Source: an uncultured Rhodobacterales bacterium (GTDB lineage: Bacteria; Pseudomonadota; Alphaproteobacteria; Rhodobacterales; Rhodobacteraceae). Taken from it: DNA of 7,040 bases. Each line of letters opens with the position of its first letter. The stretch's first letter is position 1. Below are positions 5,260 to 7,040 of this stretch, one piece after another. Below the pieces are notes generated by a model. The model was not told where the DNA came from. It worked only from the letters and a program-made list of their open reading frames with translations, and did no database searches. The stretch covers positions 1-7,040 of the forward strand of contig CALCGO010000514.1 of assembly GCA_937901055.1 (NCBI GenBank), read 5' to 3'. The position numbers and the translations under genes are program-made.

Positions 5260-6225
5260 ATGAATATTAAAAAATTAGCAGTCGCAGCTGCATTGGTCGG
5301 CTCGTTTGCCGGCTCTGCGATGGCGCAACAGACATTTGTTTCAATCGGTACTGGCGGCGTAACCGGGGTTTATTATCCAACTGGTGGCGCGATCTGCCGT
5401 TTGGTTAACAAAGACCGTAAAGATCACGGCATCCGCTGTTCCGTGGAATCCACTGGTGGCTCGATCTACAACATCAACACAATCCGCGCAGGCGAGCTTG
5501 AGTTCGGTGTTGCACAATCCGATTGGCAGTTCCATGCCTACCATGGTACTTCGAAGTTCGAAGAAGCAGGGGCGTTTGAAGACCTACGCGCTGTATTCTC
5601 GGTTCACCCAGAGCCTGTGACAATCCTTGCGCGCCGTGATTCCGGTATCGACAACATTACCGACATCCCGGGCAAGCGTTTCAACATTGGTAACCCTGGG
5701 TCCGGTACGCTGGGCACTTGGGAAGTTATCGAAAACACAATGGGTTGGGATCGTGGCGATCTGGCACTAGCTTCGCAGATGAAATCTGCTGAAACTGCTG
5801 GCGCGCTTTGCGACAACAAAATTGACGGTTACTTCTGGCTTGTTGGTCACCCATCGGGTCTGACTGCTGAAACAATCGCATCGTGTGATGCGAAAATCGT
5901 TCCAGCCGTTGCCGATGAAATCGACGCACTTGTTGCTGCAAAACCATACTACCGTACCGCAACTATTCCGGGCGGCATGTATCCTGGCAACCCAGACGAC
6001 ATCCAGACATTCGGTGTTGGTGCAACATTCGTAACAAGCGCGACTGTTGACGAAGAAGCTGTGTACCGTGTGGCGATCGCCGTTTTGGGCAACCTTGACG
6101 ATTTCCGCAAACTACACCCTGCTTTCGCTAATTTGAAAGCCGAGGAAATGATCCGTGACAGCCTTTCAGCGCCTCTGCACGCTGGTGCGATCCGCGCTTA
6201 TCGCGAACTGGGTCTGATGGACTAA
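5260..6225 (+). CDS. TAXI-family TRAP transporter solute-binding protein
   Basis: This periplasmic receptor captures a small solute and hands it to a TRAP permease. The first 22 residues are a Sec signal peptide: MNIKK, a hydrophobic run AVAAALVGSFAGSA, then AMA before Gln-Gln. The mature protein begins TFVSIGTGGVTGVYYPTGG (residues 25-43), the glycine-rich N-terminal motif of TAXI proteins, followed by STGGSIYNI (64-72), AQSDW (85-89) and NIGNPGSGT (142-150), all typical ligand-site strands and loops. The length of 321 is normal. Four Cys (46, 60, 184, 209) could form one or two disulfides in the periplasm. The gene is first in an operon with the fused permease at 6342, with a terminator-like hairpin between them. 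Characterised TAXI proteins bind glutamate-like or related organic acids; the substrate here cannot be read from the sequence. Confidence 0.95.
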   Translation: MNIKKLAVAAALVGSFAGSAMAQQTFVSIGTGGVTGVYYPTGGAICRLVNKDRKDHGIRCSVESTGGSIYNINTIRAGELEFGVAQSDWQFHAYHGTSKFEEAGAFEDLRAVFSVHPEPVTILARRDSGIDNITDIPGKRFNIGNPGSGTLGTWEVIENTMGWDRGDLALASQMKSAETAGALCDNKIDGYFWLVGHPSGLTAETIASCDAKIVPAVADEIDALVAAKPYYRTATIPGGMYPGNPDDIQTFGVGATFVTSATVDEEAVYRVAIAVLGNLDDFRKLHPAFANLKAEEMIRDSLSAPLHAGAIRAYRELGLMD

Positions 6226-6235
6226 ATACTAAACT

Positions 6236-6265
6236 GGGCGGGGCTGTTATGGCTCCGCCCTTTTT
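6236..6265 (+). terminator. Intrinsic terminator-like hairpin between binding protein and permease
   Basis: GGGCGGGGC (6236-6244) pairs with GCTCCGCCC (6252-6260) with one G-T pair and a 7-base loop, and TTTTT follows directly at 6261-6265. It starts 10 bases after the stop of the binding-protein gene and lies about 75 bases before the permease start. Because the permease has no obvious promoter of its own, the hairpin most likely terminates part of the transcripts and stabilises the 3' end of the short mRNA, favouring the binding protein. Confidence 0.85.
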
Positions 6266-6330
6266 GTATCTCGTCCGCAATTACGGAAACGATCAGGACA
6301 AACCTGACATGAGATACCAATTTTAGACCG

Positions 6331-6335
6331 GGAGG
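6331..6335 (+). promoter_or_regulatory. Ribosome binding site deciding the GTG start of the TRAP permease
   Basis: GGAGG (within GGGAGGGG) stands six bases before GTG 6342. No ATG in this frame lies between it and the first membrane segment with comparable spacing (the first ATG is codon 18, without such a site), so GTG 6342 is the chosen start. Confidence 0.8.
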
Positions 6336-6341
6336 GGTCAA

Positions 6342-7040
6342 GTGACAGATAATCAAGATACCGTCGAGGCGGAGGACACAAAAGCGGCTGACATGATCGC
6401 CGATTTTGACGTCGGAGCCCGTGAACCACAAGGCTGGCAGGGCAAGTTGCTCGCTGGTGCTGCGCTGGTTTGGGCCTTATTTCAAATTTATACCGCATCC
6501 AACATTCCGTTCGTGTTGAACGAAATAACCGGGATGAGCGGTTTTGTTTTCAACTCGGATAAAGCGCGCGCTATCCATCTTGCTTTTGCATTGTTCTTGG
6601 CGTCGACCGCGTTCCCATTGTTCAAGAAATCGTCGCGTACCAGCATTCCATGGTACGATTGGGCGTTGGCCTTGGGCGGCGTGATGGTCACAATGTATCT
6701 GGTGCTAAACCAGTCCGCGATTGCGGACCGTTCGGGGCTGCCAACGACCGCTGATCTGTTTATGTCCGCATTGGGTATCACAATCGTTCTGGTTGCTACG
6801 TTCCGTGCATTGGGTCTGCCGATGGTGATCGTTGCGGGTGTATTCCTCGTTTACGTTTTCTTTGGTGATCAATCATTCATCCCGGATTCCATCCAGTGGA
6901 AAGGTGCATCCTTTAACAAAGCGATGTGGCACTTCTGGATGCAAACCGAGGGGGTCTTCGGGCAAGCGCTTGGCGTTTCGGCCTCGATGGTTTTCCTGTT
7001 TGTGCTGTTTGGTTCCTTGTTGGAAAAAGCAGGCGCGGGA
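6342..7040 (+). CDS. TRAP transporter permease, fused small and large subunits (N-terminal part)
   Basis: The frame is open from GTG 6342 to the window edge (233 codons) and continues beyond it. It encodes the inner-membrane permease that pairs with the TAXI binding protein and drives uptake with an ion gradient, usually Na+. After a soluble acidic N-terminus (residues 1-33), hydrophobic segments lie at about 36-53, 77-94, 106-122, 137-156, 159-174 and 211-226. The first four correspond to the small four-helix subunit part. The segment FWMQTEGVFGQALGVSASMV followed by FLFVLFGSLLEKAGAG (residues 198-233) is characteristic of fused 4TM/12TM TRAP permeases and enters the large-subunit domain. 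The gene follows the binding-protein gene by 116 bases with a hairpin between them. Full-length members are much longer, so most of the protein is outside the window. Confidence 0.92.
   Translation, partial: MTDNQDTVEAEDTKAADMIADFDVGAREPQGWQGKLLAGAALVWALFQIYTASNIPFVLNEITGMSGFVFNSDKARAIHLAFALFLASTAFPLFKKSSRTSIPWYDWALALGGVMVTMYLVLNQSAIADRSGLPTTADLFMSALGITIVLVATFRALGLPMVIVAGVFLVYVFFGDQSFIPDSIQWKGASFNKAMWHFWMQTEGVFGQALGVSASMVFLFVLFGSLLEKAGAG

Overview
The window looks like a boundary between an accessory, IS-scarred region (left, about 1-3097) and ordinary chromosomal transport genes (right, about 3098-7040) of an alphaproteobacterium, probably a marine Rhodobacterales/Roseobacter-type organism. 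That assignment is inferred from the protein character (a long-N-terminus PiT phosphate transporter and a TAXI-type TRAP system with fused permease), the moderate GC content and the IS3-family element; no marker gene proves it.

Left part. Positions 1-1085 are the right-hand portion of an IS3-family insertion sequence on the + strand: the end of orfA with an A6G slippery site, then an orfB (DDE transposase) that is disrupted by a 35-bp insertion built around a perfect 8-bp palindrome, placed immediately before the first catalytic Asp. The IS ends at 1085, and its terminal bases supply the stop codon of a minus-strand hypothetical gene (1083-1622) that it has truncated. A second, intact-looking minus-strand gene of unknown function (1924-2673) is bracketed by two imperfect direct-repeat copies of about 75 bp (1730-1803 and 2815-2889). 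At 3078-3097 there is a 20-bp sequence that reads as the 3' end of a tRNA gene (T-arm 3' strand, acceptor strand, CCA) with no tRNA body in front of it. This is what an attachment site left by an integrated island looks like, and its orientation fits an island lying to the left and the chromosome to the right.

Right part. After a gene-poor stretch with hairpins comes a PiT-family inorganic phosphate transporter on the minus strand (3344-4936; the real start may be 4828). It is divergent, across about 320 bp of upstream DNA, from a TRAP operon on the + strand: a TAXI-family periplasmic binding protein (5260-6225) with a clear signal peptide and strong ribosome binding site, an intrinsic terminator-like hairpin with a T-run (6236-6265), and a fused TRAP permease starting at GTG 6342 that runs off the window end. 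The binding protein would deliver a solute to the fused permease for Na+-driven uptake, and the hairpin probably lets the binding protein be made in excess over the permease.

I did not find a clear new multi-gene system. The observations most worth checking are the tRNA-end attachment site, the palindromic 35-bp insertion, the repeat-bracketed orphan gene and the IS-created gene end.
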